From Polyangiaceae bacterium UTPRO1 (GTDB lineage: Bacteria; Desulfobacterota; Binatia; UTPRO1), in NCBI GenBank assembly GCA_002050235.1, contig MWST01000043.1, positions 1 through 64,000 on the forward strand: a stretch of DNA of 64,000 nt. The letters are read 5' to 3'. This document shows positions 29,059 through 39,254 of the stretch, piece by piece. How positions within the stretch are numbered: position 1 is the stretch's first letter; each line of letters starts with the position of its first letter. Position numbers and translations under genes: made by a program. The notes under the pieces are model-generated. The model made no database searches. It was not told the origin of the DNA and worked only from the letters and a program-made list of their open reading frames with translations.

Positions 29059-31821
29059 TCAGAACGCCTGGCGGGTCCCGAACAGGAACTGCGGTCCGCT
29101 CGCGCCGACGTCGTCTATGCGCTGGGCCACGGCGAGGTAGGCCACGGACGGGAAGAAGCCCATGAAGTCGTACATCCCGGCCACCCCGACGCCGACGCCG
29201 AGCGCGAAGTCGCTGGCGCGATAGAGCGAGCTGCGGCGATCCTCGACACGTCCGGCATCGAGGAAGAGCCGCAGCTGGCCGTGGCGGAAGGTCACCCAGT
29301 CGAAGAGGTTCAGGTCGACCTCGGGATAGATCGTCTGTCGGAGCTCGAGGCGCGCCAGCGCGATGCTCTCGCCGAGCCTCTCGTCGACCGGCACCGCGCG
29401 CACGCCGAGATCGCCGCCGAGCGCGTAGCGACCCTGGTTAGGTACCCGCGAGTCGATCGGCGCACTCCATGCGTTCATGAGCTCGACGGCGACGAGCGTG
29501 CGCGGCGTCGCCAGCTGCTTCACGGTGCTGAACCGGATCCCCCAGTCGACGTAGTCATAGGAGCTGCCGAGACCGCTCGCGAACCAGTCGCCGAAGAGCC
29601 GCAGCTTGGTCTGGTCGGTGGGATTGTCCCAGGCGTACTCGTCCGTGTAGTCGTAGCGGAACCCGAGCCCGGCGAGGGCGCCGTCGTCGCCGCGACCCGG
29701 CCGCGAATCGTCGCGGAAGTCGCCGCGCAGCCCCGCGTAGGTGTAGTAGCCGTAGAGGTTGTGCCGGTAGGTGGTGGCGTCGTTGCGCGGGCCGAAGTGC
29801 AGGCGCGGACCGACGTGCAAGCCGACGCTGCGGTCCGAGAAGTACGCGACCAGGCCCAGGTCCTTCGTGTAGTCGTAGCGCCGGCGGGCGACGAAGAGCC
29901 CGGAGAGGCCGAACTCGCTCGACGTCACCGTGACGTCGGCGCTGTCGAGGACGACCTGGGGAAAGCCCGGCACGGCATGGTCGCTGCGCTCGTCCTCGAG
30001 GAGCTTGCGATCGGGGTCGAGGACGACGCGCCGCGCCCGCCACGGGGTCGCGATCGAGAGGTCGGCGCGGCGGCCGGCGTCGTTCCAGACGCGGCGCGCG
30101 CGCTCGCCGCCGCGGCCGCGCACCTCGACCTCGACCGCTTCATGGACCGGGCGTCCCGAGTCGCGGAGGACGCTGAAGCGCTGCGTCCAGCGCGCCGGAG
30201 TTCCCGGTTCTCCGGCCGCACCCGGCGCCGCCTCCGCAATCTCCGCGGCGGCCGCACCCGGTACGTTCAGCTCGACGTCGGTGAGGGCGTAGGCGAGCGG
30301 CTCGGGGTAGGGCGCCGTCCAGTCGGCGAAGAGCCGATCCACGGGACGGCCGGCGGCGGCTGCGACCGCAGCGCGAAACGTCGTCCCGTCGGCGGCGGCG
30401 AGATAGTCGTCGAGCGCGCGCTCGAAGGCCGGGGCGCCGATGTCGTTGCGCAGCTTGGTGAATATGGTGCGGCCCGGCGGTCGGTCGCGGCCGAGGCCCT
30501 CGCGATCGGCGCGCAGGAGCGAGGCGTGGCGCGCCTCGGGAAAGAAGGCGGCGGTGAACGGCAGCTTCGGCGCCGACTCGAAGCGGTCGACGATCGCGAA
30601 CACGTCGAAGAGCCCGATCCAGTCGTAGACGGTGCGGTGGTGCGGGTGCGCGGCCGCGAGCCAGCGGTCGGCCAGCGCCGCGCTCACGCCCTCGATCACC
30701 CACGGCGCGTCCGCCGGCGCCTCGCGCTTCGCGATCTCGCTCCAGAGGATCGCGGCGTAGAGCGCCTGGGCGAGCGCGCGCTCGTGGAAGTCGCGCAGCA
30801 GCCGGTGCACGCGCAGCATGCGGTCGGAGACGACGGCCAGGCTCGGGCCGCCGGGCGCGGTGAGCTCGAGGCGAAGCGGCGCCTCGACGAGGAAGATCGC
30901 TTTATAAGGAAGCGGCACGCCCGCGGGCCGCTGGCGCAGGATGCGCTCGACGGCGCCCTGCACGCGCGCATGGTGCGGCTCGCCCGCCAGCAGCGCCAGC
31001 TCCCGCCGGGCCGGCAGCTCGACGTAGGCGACGGTCGCATGGTCGACCTCGCGATGGTGGAAGGCGAAGTCCGCGGCCGCGAAGAGCGCCGGCGGCGAGC
31101 CCGCCGGCACGGCGAAGTCGACGGCGGTCGACGGCGGCTCCGGACCGAGCGTCTCGCCGATCAGCGCCTGGTAGGGTGCCGGCACCTCCAGGCGGCCGCG
31201 CACGCCGGGCGGAGGCACGGGAACCGTCGGATCCCAGCGGCCGTCGGCGCCGAGCGCGGGTAGCGCCGGGAACCAGCCGTCCAGCGCGGTAACGCGCCCT
31301 TCGGCGACGCCGAAGACCCCGTAGCGCTCGGGGAGCACGGTAGTGAAGCGCGCCCGCAGGGTCGCCGCGGCGCCGGGAGGCAGCGGCGCCGGCAGCGCGG
31401 CGCGGAGCAGCGTCGCCGGAAAGCCGTCGATGGCTTCGAGCCGCCCGGCGCCGAGCGCGGTCCAGCCCGCCCCCGGTGCGGTCGCCGCCGCCAGCTCGAT
31501 CCCCGCGACGGTGATGCCGCCGGCGACGAAGACCTCGCGCGGATAGACGAAAGGGCGAACGACATCGTCGAGCGCCGGATCGGGCTGGGCGAAGCGGTTC
31601 GGGTAGAGCACGAGGGCGACGTCGGCGAGCGGCGCCGCGCCGGTATTCGTGAAGCGGATCTCCACCGTGCCGGCGAGGGTGCGCGCCAGCGGATCGAGCG
31701 CGGCTTCGACCACGTAGGCGGGCGCCGCCGGCGGCGGTGTGGCAGGCGCCGCCGCCGCGACCGCGGCCAGGCCGAGCCCGACGGCGGCGACCGCCGCCCT
31801 AAGCCTGCAACCGCGAATCAT
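29059..31821 (-). CDS. M1-peptidase-like domain fused to an outer-membrane beta-barrel
   Basis: About 920 residues. A signal peptide (1-25, RAAVAAVGLGLAAVAAAAPA) precedes an M1-aminopeptidase-like N-terminal beta domain (25-210). The gluzincin-like middle has HERALAQ near 340 where HExxH is expected; the second histidine is absent. The downstream WVIEGVSAALADRW keeps the third-ligand-like glutamate. From about 620 the sequence turns into amphipathic beta strands rich in Tyr, Asp and Arg, ending in FLFGTRQAF with a terminal Phe as in Omp85-like barrels. I chose the ATG at 31819-31821 to expose the signal peptide. It is probably an outer-membrane protein with a non-catalytic periplasmic domain. 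It lies 64 bases after the RND gene. Confidence 0.7.
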   Translation of the reverse strand: MIRGCRLRAAVAAVGLGLAAVAAAAPATPPPAAPAYVVEAALDPLARTLAGTVEIRFTNTGAAPLADVALVLYPNRFAQPDPALDDVVRPFVYPREVFVAGGITVAGIELAAATAPGAGWTALGAGRLEAIDGFPATLLRAALPAPLPPGAAATLRARFTTVLPERYGVFGVAEGRVTALDGWFPALPALGADGRWDPTVPVPPPGVRGRLEVPAPYQALIGETLGPEPPSTAVDFAVPAGSPPALFAAADFAFHHREVDHATVAYVELPARRELALLAGEPHHARVQGAVERILRQRPAGVPLPYKAIFLVEAPLRLELTAPGGPSLAVVSDRMLRVHRLLRDFHERALAQALYAAILWSEIAKREAPADAPWVIEGVSAALADRWLAAAHPHHRTVYDWIGLFDVFAIVDRFESAPKLPFTAAFFPEARHASLLRADREGLGRDRPPGRTIFTKLRNDIGAPAFERALDDYLAAADGTTFRAAVAAAAGRPVDRLFADWTAPYPEPLAYALTDVELNVPGAAAAEIAEAAPGAAGEPGTPARWTQRFSVLRDSGRPVHEAVEVEVRGRGGERARRVWNDAGRRADLSIATPWRARRVVLDPDRKLLEDERSDHAVPGFPQVVLDSADVTVTSSEFGLSGLFVARRRYDYTKDLGLVAYFSDRSVGLHVGPRLHFGPRNDATTYRHNLYGYYTYAGLRGDFRDDSRPGRGDDGALAGLGFRYDYTDEYAWDNPTDQTKLRLFGDWFASGLGSSYDYVDWGIRFSTVKQLATPRTLVAVELMNAWSAPIDSRVPNQGRYALGGDLGVRAVPVDERLGESIALARLELRQTIYPEVDLNLFDWVTFRHGQLRLFLDAGRVEDRRSSLYRASDFALGVGVGVAGMYDFMGFFPSVAYLAVAQRIDDVGASGPQFLFGTRQAF

Positions 31822-31885
31822 GGCGGCCACGCCGGCGCTCGGCGCGTCGCGCCCGACGAGCTCGCCGCCGCGTCCGCCGCCACGC

Positions 31886-34800
31886 CTACGCACCCTCCCC
31901 GGCTTCCATGCCGTGATAGGCGACGGGCACGACCACGAGCGTGAAGACCGTCGAGGCGACGAGCCCGAAGATCAGGCTCCACGCCAGGCCGGAGAAGATC
32001 GGATCGAGAGTGATCGGCCAGGCGCCGAGCATCGCCGCGCCCGCCGTGAGGGCGATCGGCCGCAGGCGCTCCTCCCCCGCTTCGATCACGGCTTCGGCGA
32101 GTGCGCCGCCTTCCGCGCGGCGGGCGCGGATGAAGTCGATGAGGATGATGGCGTTGCGCACGACGATGCCGGCGAGCGCGATCATCCCGATCATCGCCGT
32201 CGCCGTGAACCACACCGGATCGGGGAAGCCGCCCACCCGGTCGCCGGCGACGAGGTTCAGAAGCCAGAAGCCGGGCGCGATGCCGACGAGTCCGAGCGGG
32301 ATGGCGAGCATGATGATGAGCGGCAGGCGAAACGAGCGGGTCTCGGCGACCAGCAGCACGTAGATCCCGAGCAGCGCCGCCGCGAAGGCGATGCCGAGGT
32401 CGCGGAACACGTCGACGGTGATGCTCCACTCGCCTTCGCCGCTCCAATCGGCCCAGGCGCCGTCCGGCAGCGGCGCCGCCGCGAGCTCGCGCTCGAGCGC
32501 GAAGACGGCGTCGGCCGGGGCCCGTCCCGCGACGTCGGCCACCACGTAGACGACGCGGTCGAGGTCCTTGTGGTAGATCGACGGCTCCTGCGTGCGGACC
32601 GCGAACGAGCCGAGCTCGGCCACGGGCACGAGGGCGCCGCCGCGTCCGGCCACGCGCAAGCGGCCGAGCTCCTCGGCCCCGCTGCGGTGCGCGCGATCGA
32701 GTCGCACCACCACCCGCAGCGGCGTCCGCTCCGCTGCCGCGTGCACGGTCGCGGCCGGGAATCCGGCGAGTGCTAGCTGCAGCGTGCGCGCCGCCTCTGC
32801 CGTCGTCACCCCGTGGAGCGCCGCTTTCTCCTTGTCGAGCCTGAACTCGAGGCGTTCGTGCGGCCGTTCCGCGAGGACATCGACGTCGACGATCCGCGGC
32901 GCCGCCGCGAGCCGCGCCGCGAGCGCCCGCGCCGCGCCCACCAGGGCCGCGTGGTCGAGGGTCTCCGGGCCGCGCACCTCGGCAGTGAGCGTTCCCAGGA
33001 CGGGCGGTCCGGGCGGTACTTCCACGATCTTCAGCACCGCCCCGTGCCGCCGCGCGATCGCCTCCAGATCGCTGCGCACCCTGAGCCCGATCGCATGGCT
33101 CTGCTGCGCGCGGCGCTCCTTGGCGACGAGGTTGATGCGCACGTCGGCCAGCTGCGGCGCCTGGCGGAAGCCGTAGCGGCGCACCAGGCCGTTGAAGTCG
33201 ATCGGGCTCGCCGTGCCGGCGTAGCTCGTGGCCTCGGTCATCTCCGGCACCGTCTGCAGGTAGCGCTCGACGTCGGCGACCAGCGCGTCGGTGGCGGCGA
33301 GCGTCGACCCGTCGGGCAGGTCGAGGACGAGCTGCAGCTCGCTCTTGTTGTCGTAGGGCAGCATCTTTAGCGGGATCGCGCCCGAGCCCAGCAGCAGCAG
33401 CGCCAGACCGGCGAGCACGAGGAGCCCGGCCCACAGCGCCCGGCGCGCGCGCCGCGACGCGAGGAGTCTTCCGAGGAGCGTCCTGTAGGCGCGCAGGAGC
33501 CGCGACGCGGCCGGCGCCGGCGCCGCCGCGGCGGCGTCGTACTCGCGCCGCAGCCCGTGATAGGCCATCCACGGCGTGATCGTGAACGCGACCACCAGGC
33601 TCATGGCCATCGCGACCGGCACGTTCAGCGCCATCGGCCGCATGTACGGCCCCATCATGCCGGTGATGAAGAACATCGGCAGGAACGAGAGGATGACCGC
33701 GAGCGTCGCCACGATGACCGGCGGCCGGACCTCGTTGACCGCGATCAGCACGGCGTCGAGCGGCGAGCGGTGGCGCAGAGCGAAGTGGCGGTGGATGTTC
33801 TCGACGTCGACGATCGGATCGTCGCAGACGAGGCCGAGCACGAGCACCAGGGCGAAGAGCGTGACCCGGTTGATGGTGTAGCCGGCCAGCTCGTTGACGA
33901 AGAGCGTCAGGGCGAACGTGATCGGCACCGCCGCCGCCACGATGAGCCCTTCGCGCCACCCGAGCGCTAGCGCCACCAGGCCGGTGACGGTGACGATCGC
34001 GAAGCCGAGCTCGCGCAGCAGCTCGTTCACCTTCTCGTTCGCCGTCTCGCCGTAGTTGCGGGTGACGAGCATGTGGACGTCCGTCGGCAGCACCGTCGGC
34101 GCCAGCGCCGCGGCGCGCGCCAGCACGTCCTCGGCGACGCGCACCGCGTTGGTGCCGCGCTTCTTGGCGAAGCCCAGGGTGACCGCCGCCACGCGCTCGC
34201 CGCGTTGCACGCCCGCGGGCGTGTGCTCGGCGCCGAAGGTCACGCGCACCAGGGCATCGGTCTCTTCCGGACCGTCGACGACGCGGGCGACGTCGCGCAC
34301 GTACACCGGCCGCTCGGCGCTCGCCCCGACCGCGAGCCCGCCGACGTCGTCGGGGTGCTCGATGAACGGTCCCGCCACCACCGGCACGTGCCGGTCGAGG
34401 CGGTCGAAGGCCCCGGCAGCGAGCGCCACGTCCGCAGCGGTGAGCGTTTCCGCAACGGCGAGCGGGGCGAGCTCCCGCGCCGCGAGCGCCTCCGGGTCGA
34501 TCTCGACGCGGACCTCGCGGCGCCGGCCGCCGACGATCTCCGTGCGCGAGAGATCGGGGGTCGACGCGAGCCGCGCCGCCAGCTCCTCCGCAACCCGCCG
34601 CAGCGCCGCGTCGTCGGCGGTGGCGGACCAGAGCGTGAGCGTCAGGATCGGCACGTCGTCGATGTCCACCGGCTGCACCACCCAGCCGGTGACCCCCGGC
34701 GGCGCTTCGCTGCGGTGCGCGTCGATTCGGCTCTGCAGGCGCACGAGGGCCCGCTCGCGATCCTCGCCGACGAAGAAGCGCGCCGTCACCAGCGCCCCGT

Positions 34801-35092
34801 CGCGGCGCGAGATCGAGTAGACGTGCTCGACGCCGCGCTCCTGCCACAGCAGCTTCTCGAGCGGCGTCGCCACGAGCTGCTCGACCTCGGCGGCGCTGGC
34901 GCCCGGAAAGCTGACGAGGACGTCGGCCATGGGGACGACGATCTGCGGGTCCTCTTCGCGGGGCGTGACGAGCACGGTGTAGGCGCCGACCGCCGCCGCC
35001 ACGATCAGCAGCAGGGGCGCGAGCGGTCCGGTCACGAACACGCGGACGATGCGCAGGAGTAGCCCTTCGCCGCTGCCGGATTCGTTCGTCAT
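31886..35092 (-). CDS. RND efflux pump, inner-membrane permease
   Basis: 1068 residues of the AcrB/HAE-type family. The N-terminal helix is followed by TPREEDPQIVVPMADVLVSFPGASAAEVEQLVATPLEK. The proton-relay region reads GLVCDDPIVDVENIHRHF, with the two Asp of transmembrane helix 4. C-terminal helices include AGIVVRNAIILIDFIRA. It forms a tripartite pump with the adaptor and TolC genes upstream. The ATG at 35090-35092 overlaps the adaptor stop (ATGA); the longer frame is Arg-rich and was rejected. The substrate cannot be told from sequence. Confidence 0.92.
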   Translation of the reverse strand: MTNESGSGEGLLLRIVRVFVTGPLAPLLLIVAAAVGAYTVLVTPREEDPQIVVPMADVLVSFPGASAAEVEQLVATPLEKLLWQERGVEHVYSISRRDGALVTARFFVGEDRERALVRLQSRIDAHRSEAPPGVTGWVVQPVDIDDVPILTLTLWSATADDAALRRVAEELAARLASTPDLSRTEIVGGRRREVRVEIDPEALAARELAPLAVAETLTAADVALAAGAFDRLDRHVPVVAGPFIEHPDDVGGLAVGASAERPVYVRDVARVVDGPEETDALVRVTFGAEHTPAGVQRGERVAAVTLGFAKKRGTNAVRVAEDVLARAAALAPTVLPTDVHMLVTRNYGETANEKVNELLRELGFAIVTVTGLVALALGWREGLIVAAAVPITFALTLFVNELAGYTINRVTLFALVLVLGLVCDDPIVDVENIHRHFALRHRSPLDAVLIAVNEVRPPVIVATLAVILSFLPMFFITGMMGPYMRPMALNVPVAMAMSLVVAFTITPWMAYHGLRREYDAAAAAPAPAASRLLRAYRTLLGRLLASRRARRALWAGLLVLAGLALLLLGSGAIPLKMLPYDNKSELQLVLDLPDGSTLAATDALVADVERYLQTVPEMTEATSYAGTASPIDFNGLVRRYGFRQAPQLADVRINLVAKERRAQQSHAIGLRVRSDLEAIARRHGAVLKIVEVPPGPPVLGTLTAEVRGPETLDHAALVGAARALAARLAAAPRIVDVDVLAERPHERLEFRLDKEKAALHGVTTAEAARTLQLALAGFPAATVHAAAERTPLRVVVRLDRAHRSGAEELGRLRVAGRGGALVPVAELGSFAVRTQEPSIYHKDLDRVVYVVADVAGRAPADAVFALERELAAAPLPDGAWADWSGEGEWSITVDVFRDLGIAFAAALLGIYVLLVAETRSFRLPLIIMLAIPLGLVGIAPGFWLLNLVAGDRVGGFPDPVWFTATAMIGMIALAGIVVRNAIILIDFIRARRAEGGALAEAVIEAGEERLRPIALTAGAAMLGAWPITLDPIFSGLAWSLIFGLVASTVFTLVVVPVAYHGMEAGEGA

Positions 35093-36081
35093 CGCCCGCT
35101 CGCCGCCACGCCCACGATCTCGCCGCCCGCGAGACCGGAGAGGATCTCGACGCTGCCGTCCGCGAAGGCGGCGCCCGTGGTCACGAGCCGGCGCACCCAC
35201 TCGCCGTCGGTCTGCAACACTACGGTTTCGAGCTGGCCGACGCGCACGACCGCCGCCGCCGGCACTCGCACCGTCGCCCGCTCGCCGAGCTTCACGCGCA
35301 GGCGTCCGAACATGCCCGGCCGCGCGCCGGGCGCCGTGAACGGCACGCGCACCTCGATGGTGCGGCTGCGCGGATCGGCCGCGGGCAGGACCTCGCCGAC
35401 CACCGCCGGCACCCGCGCTCCGGTGGCCGGCACCTCCACCTCGACGGCGCTGCCGGTAGCGAGCGCTCCGGCGAGCCCTTCGCGTGCGGTAGCCTCGAGC
35501 CGCAGCGCCTCCGGGTCGAAGACGACGACGAGCGGTCGACCCGGCAGCGCCATGTCGCCCGGCTCGACCAGCCGCTCCGCGACGACGCCGGCTATCGGCG
35601 CCAGGAGCCGCAGGTGCTCGAGCGCGACCCGCGCCTGCGTGAAGGCGCTCTCGGCCGCTTCCATCTGCTCCGCCGTCGCCGCTTGCCGCGCGAGGAAGCC
35701 TTGCACGCGCGCGTGGCGGGCGCGAGCCTCTTCGTAGCGAGCGGCGGCATCGCGATCGTCGAGCGCCACGAGCAGCGCCCCCGTGCGCACGGCATCGCCC
35801 ACCTGCGCGGCCACGTCGGTGACGCGGGCGGCAACCTGCGCCGCGATGACCACGCGCCGGCGCGCCGCGACGGTGCCGACCACTTCCTCCTCGATCGGCG
35901 CCGCGGCGCGGATCGCGGTGGCGGTGAGCGCCGGCGCCGCCAGTCCCGGCGGGGCCGGCAGCTTGCCGGGCTCCACTCGAGAGCCGCCGAAGAGACCCGC
36001 CGCCCAGGCGATCACGCCGGCGACCAGCACCGCCACGGTGCCGCGCCCGAGCAGCCGCCGCCGTCCGTCATCGCGCATCAT
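35089..36081 (-). CDS. RND efflux pump, periplasmic adaptor (MFP/HlyD family)
   Basis: 330 residues. An N-terminal membrane anchor (about 12-31) is followed by a lipoyl-like half (VVGTVAARRRVVIAAQVAARVTDVAAQVGDAV), a helical hairpin (about 110-150) and the matching half (LRLLAPIAGVVAERLVEPGDMALPG), then the beta-barrel domain. It joins the permease to the outer-membrane channel. The start overlaps the TolC gene stop and the stop overlaps the permease start, so the three are co-translated. Confidence 0.9.
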   Translation of the reverse strand: MMRDDGRRRLLGRGTVAVLVAGVIAWAAGLFGGSRVEPGKLPAPPGLAAPALTATAIRAAAPIEEEVVGTVAARRRVVIAAQVAARVTDVAAQVGDAVRTGALLVALDDRDAAARYEEARARHARVQGFLARQAATAEQMEAAESAFTQARVALEHLRLLAPIAGVVAERLVEPGDMALPGRPLVVVFDPEALRLEATAREGLAGALATGSAVEVEVPATGARVPAVVGEVLPAADPRSRTIEVRVPFTAPGARPGMFGRLRVKLGERATVRVPAAAVVRVGQLETVVLQTDGEWVRRLVTTGAAFADGSVEILSGLAGGEIVGVAASGR

Positions 36082-37646
36082 CCGTCTCCTCCACTCGTGG
36101 CCTCGGCGCCGAGGCCGCCGATGGCGCGCGCGGCTTCGACCTCGGTGCGGGCAACGTCGAGCCGCGCCTGGACGTCCTGGGCGCGGGCGCGGGCCGCCGC
36201 CGCCTCGGCTTCGAGATAGCGGGTCACCGGCGCCGCGCCGCCGCGGAACTGGACGGCGACTGCCGCGAGCGCCTCCTCGGCGGCGCCTACCGCCTGCGCC
36301 GCCACGGCGCGCCGCGCCCGCGCCTCGTCGAGGCGCAGGTAGGCGGCCTCGATCTCGCGCGCCAGAGTTGCCAGGACATCACGGTCGGCCTCGCCGAGCG
36401 CTGCCAGCGCCGCGTGCGCCTGCCGGATCGCGGCGGCGCGGCTGCCGCCGTCGAAGAGATCCACCGAGAGCGCTACGGCGACCGTCCAGTTGGGATCGCC
36501 GGGGTCGGCGCGGAGGCCGGCGTCGTCGGCATAGAGGCGAGCGCCGAGGTCGAGTCGCGGCATGTAGGCGCGCCGGGCGGCGGCGAGCTCGAGGCGGCCG
36601 CGCTCGATCGCCGCGCGCGCGGCGCGCGCCTCCGGCCGCCGTCGGTAGGCCTCGGCCAGGGCTTCGACCGCGGTCGCGGGCAGGTGCCGCCCCATAGCCG
36701 GCTCCGGCGCCAGCTCGAGCGGCGCCGCCGGATCCAGCGCCATGAGCTCGCGGAGCATCGCCAGCGCCAGCCGCTCGCCGACGCGGGTGGCGAGCTCGCG
36801 CTGGCGCGCCTCGGCCAGCCGGACCTCGAGCGAGAGCAGGTCGGCGCGGAGCGCGGCGCCGCCGGCGACGCGCACGCGCGCCGCCGCGACCTGGGCGTCC
36901 ACTGCCCGCACACTCGCGGCGTCGGCGGTCGCCATCTCGGCGGCGGCGCGCGCTTCGAGGTAGGTCGCGGCGACGGCGGCGACGAGCGCGTTGCGACCGG
37001 CGTCCCGCTCCGCGCTCGCAGCGGCGACGGCCGCCTCCGCCGCCCAGCGGCCGAGCAGGTCGCGGCCGCCGTTCCAGAGGTTCCAGCGCAGGCCGACCCC
37101 GGCTTCGGCGTTGGTGAACTGCCCCGGATGATTGAAGTCGGCGGCCGCGGGCAACGCCCGGGCGTCGATCCGCGCCATGAGATAGGCCGACGGCGCGTCG
37201 CCCGCCATGTACGCGACCTCGCCGCGCACCTGCGGCAGGAAGGCGGCGCCGCGCCCCGCCCAGACCGCACGCGCCGCCTCGATCCGCTGCGCCGCGGCGC
37301 GCAGATCCGGATTGCGCACCAGCGCCAGCCGCACCGCCGCGTCGAGCGTGAGCGGCGCCTCGGGCGCCGCCGTGTCCGCCGCCGTCACGCCGACGAGCGG
37401 CTCGGGCGGCGGCGGCGCCGTGAAAGCACTGCGGCGCAGACACCCGGGAGCCGCGGCGATGACCGCCGTCGCTACGCAGCCGGCGAGGGTCGCTGCGGCG
37501 CGCCGACGGCGGCGCGTTGCGGCGGTGCCGGCGTCGGTCCGGGTCTCAGCGACCGCGTTCCGCCACCGCTCGCCGGCACGCCCCGGGCTCTCCAGTGCAC
37601 GATGCTCGCAATCCACGGACGACCTCGTCGGGTAGGGCATAGGCAT
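36078..37646 (-). CDS. TolC-family outer-membrane efflux protein
   Basis: About 522 residues. The N-terminal 65 residues are Arg- and Ala-rich and include a possible signal or lipobox (VIAAAPGC). Two repeats of the OEP family follow: LTLDAAVRLALVRNPDLRAAAQRIEAARA and, in the second half, MALDPAAPLELAPEP and EALAEAYRRRPEARAARAAIERGRLELAAARRAYMPRLDLGA. Long coiled helices form the periplasmic tunnel. The start is uncertain: ATG 37646 was taken, with a TTG 18 bases upstream and a GTG at 37616 also possible. First gene of the tolC-mfp-rnd operon. Confidence 0.85.
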   Translation of the reverse strand: MPMPYPTRSSVDCEHRALESPGRAGERWRNAVAETRTDAGTAATRRRRRAAATLAGCVATAVIAAAPGCLRRSAFTAPPPPEPLVGVTAADTAAPEAPLTLDAAVRLALVRNPDLRAAAQRIEAARAVWAGRGAAFLPQVRGEVAYMAGDAPSAYLMARIDARALPAAADFNHPGQFTNAEAGVGLRWNLWNGGRDLLGRWAAEAAVAAASAERDAGRNALVAAVAATYLEARAAAEMATADAASVRAVDAQVAAARVRVAGGAALRADLLSLEVRLAEARQRELATRVGERLALAMLRELMALDPAAPLELAPEPAMGRHLPATAVEALAEAYRRRPEARAARAAIERGRLELAAARRAYMPRLDLGARLYADDAGLRADPGDPNWTVAVALSVDLFDGGSRAAAIRQAHAALAALGEADRDVLATLAREIEAAYLRLDEARARRAVAAQAVGAAEEALAAVAVQFRGGAAPVTRYLEAEAAAARARAQDVQARLDVARTEVEAARAIGGLGAEATSGGDG

Positions 37647-37766
37647 CCCTCGGCTTCTCGGCAAACAGCGGCACTAGCAGCCCCTGCGACGCGGCGCGAG
37701 TTGCTGCGTCGCCGCGCGCGCCGCGAACTCTCGCCGGCTGCGGAGCGCTCTGCTAGGGTCCGCCGC
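37647..37766. promoter_or_regulatory. divergent promoter region, efflux operon and radical SAM operon
   Basis: 120 bases separate the divergent starts of the TolC gene and the radical SAM gene, so promoters for both should lie here. No operator palindrome or consensus box is obvious. Confidence 0.4.
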
Positions 37767-39254
37767 ATGCCGCAGCGGATCGTCCTGCTCGAGCCCCCGT
37801 ATGTCTTCTGGGATCGAGCGATGGACCGGATCCGCGACGGCGAGGAGAGCGTCACCGGCTGGGGAGTGCTGGTGCTCGCCGCGGTGGCGAAGAAGCGCGG
37901 CCACGAGGTCGCGATCGTCGACCGCAAGAGCGGCGGCAGCACCCTCGCCGCAGCCGTCGCCGAGATCACGGCTCTCGCCCCCGACGTGCTCGGCGTGTCG
38001 GCGACGACGATCTCGGTCCACAACGGCGCCCGGATCGCGGCGGCGGTAAAGGAGAAGCTGCCGCAGGTGACGACGGTCGTCGGCGGCCCGCACGTGAGCG
38101 CGGTGCCGCAGGCGACTCTGGCGGCCTTTCCCGCCTTCGACTACGGCGTGGCCGGCGAGGGCGAAGTCGCGTTCTTCGCGCTGCTCGATGCCCTGGCGAG
38201 CGGCGCCGCGATCCACGACCTCCCGGGCGTCGTCGTTCGCGGCGGCGACGGCGCGGTCCGCGCCAATTGCCGGGCGCCCTACATCGACGACCTCGACGCC
38301 CTCCCGTTCCCTGCCTGGGACGTGCTCGGCGACGCCTTCCCGCACCGCTTCGGCCCGTCGATATTCAACTACCGGCGCACGCCGGTGGCGACGCTCGTCT
38401 CCTCGCGCGGCTGCCCCTTCTCGTGCACCTTCTGCGACCGCTCGACGTCAGGGAAGCTCGGCCGCTACCACGGCGTCGAGTACGTGATGGAGATGTGCCG
38501 CATGCTGGCGGCGCGCGGCGCCCGGCACGTCATGTTCTACGACGATCTCTTCACGGTGAAGAGGAAGCGCGTCGTCGAGCTCTGCGAGGCGATGATCCGC
38601 GCCGAGCTCCCGTTCACGTGGAGCTGCAACAGCCACCCGAACCTCCTCGACTTCGCGACCATGAAGCTGATGAAGCGCGCCGGCTGCTGGCAGATCGCCT
38701 ACGGCGTCGAGTCGGGCTCGCAGCGGGTCCTGGACGTCGTCAAGCACGAGGTCAAGCTGCCGCGCCTGCGCGAGACGCTGCGGCTGACGCGGCAGGCGGG
38801 CATTCGCGCCAAGGGCTACCTCATGCTCGGACATCCGACGGAGACGCTCGCGAGCCTCGAGGAGACGCGGGCGTTCCTCGAGGACGTCGATCTCGACGTC
38901 GCGCAGGTGACCAAGTTCACGCCCTATCCCGGCACGCCCGCCTACGCGACGATCCACGAGTACGGCACCTTCACCGAGAACTGGGAGCGGATGAATGCGA
39001 TGAACTTCACCTTCATCCCGAACGGCCTCAGCGAAGACATCCTCGAGGACTACTTCGCCCGCTGCTATCGCGCTTTCTACACCCGCCCGCGCGTGCTCTG
39101 GGGCCTGGCGCGCGCCCTCTGCGCGCAGCCGAGCTACCTGCTGCGCTTCCTCGGCTATGCCCGCAAGTACGTCGCCGGCGCGCGGGCGCGGCGCGCCGGA
39201 CGCGACGCCGCCGCTGCGCTCCCGTCCGACTCGTCCCTGGCCGCGGCGCCGTGA
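37767..39254 (+). CDS. B12-binding domain radical SAM protein
   Basis: 495 residues. The N-terminal cobalamin-binding-like domain includes GWGVLVLAAVAKKRGHEVAIVD and VVGGPHVSAVP. The radical SAM cluster motif CPFSCTFC is near 216-223. FYDDLFTVKRKRV, YGVESGSQRVLDVV and GYLMLGHPTET are typical of this class. Many members act in lipid or cofactor synthesis and methylate or rearrange unactivated carbons; the substrate here is unknown. It overlaps the LpxL-like acyltransferase gene by 4 bases (GTGA), which points to a lipid role. The ATG at 37767 was chosen over long antisense-like extensions. Confidence 0.88.
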   Translation: MPQRIVLLEPPYVFWDRAMDRIRDGEESVTGWGVLVLAAVAKKRGHEVAIVDRKSGGSTLAAAVAEITALAPDVLGVSATTISVHNGARIAAAVKEKLPQVTTVVGGPHVSAVPQATLAAFPAFDYGVAGEGEVAFFALLDALASGAAIHDLPGVVVRGGDGAVRANCRAPYIDDLDALPFPAWDVLGDAFPHRFGPSIFNYRRTPVATLVSSRGCPFSCTFCDRSTSGKLGRYHGVEYVMEMCRMLAARGARHVMFYDDLFTVKRKRVVELCEAMIRAELPFTWSCNSHPNLLDFATMKLMKRAGCWQIAYGVESGSQRVLDVVKHEVKLPRLRETLRLTRQAGIRAKGYLMLGHPTETLASLEETRAFLEDVDLDVAQVTKFTPYPGTPAYATIHEYGTFTENWERMNAMNFTFIPNGLSEDILEDYFARCYRAFYTRPRVLWGLARALCAQPSYLLRFLGYARKYVAGARARRAGRDAAAALPSDSSLAAAP

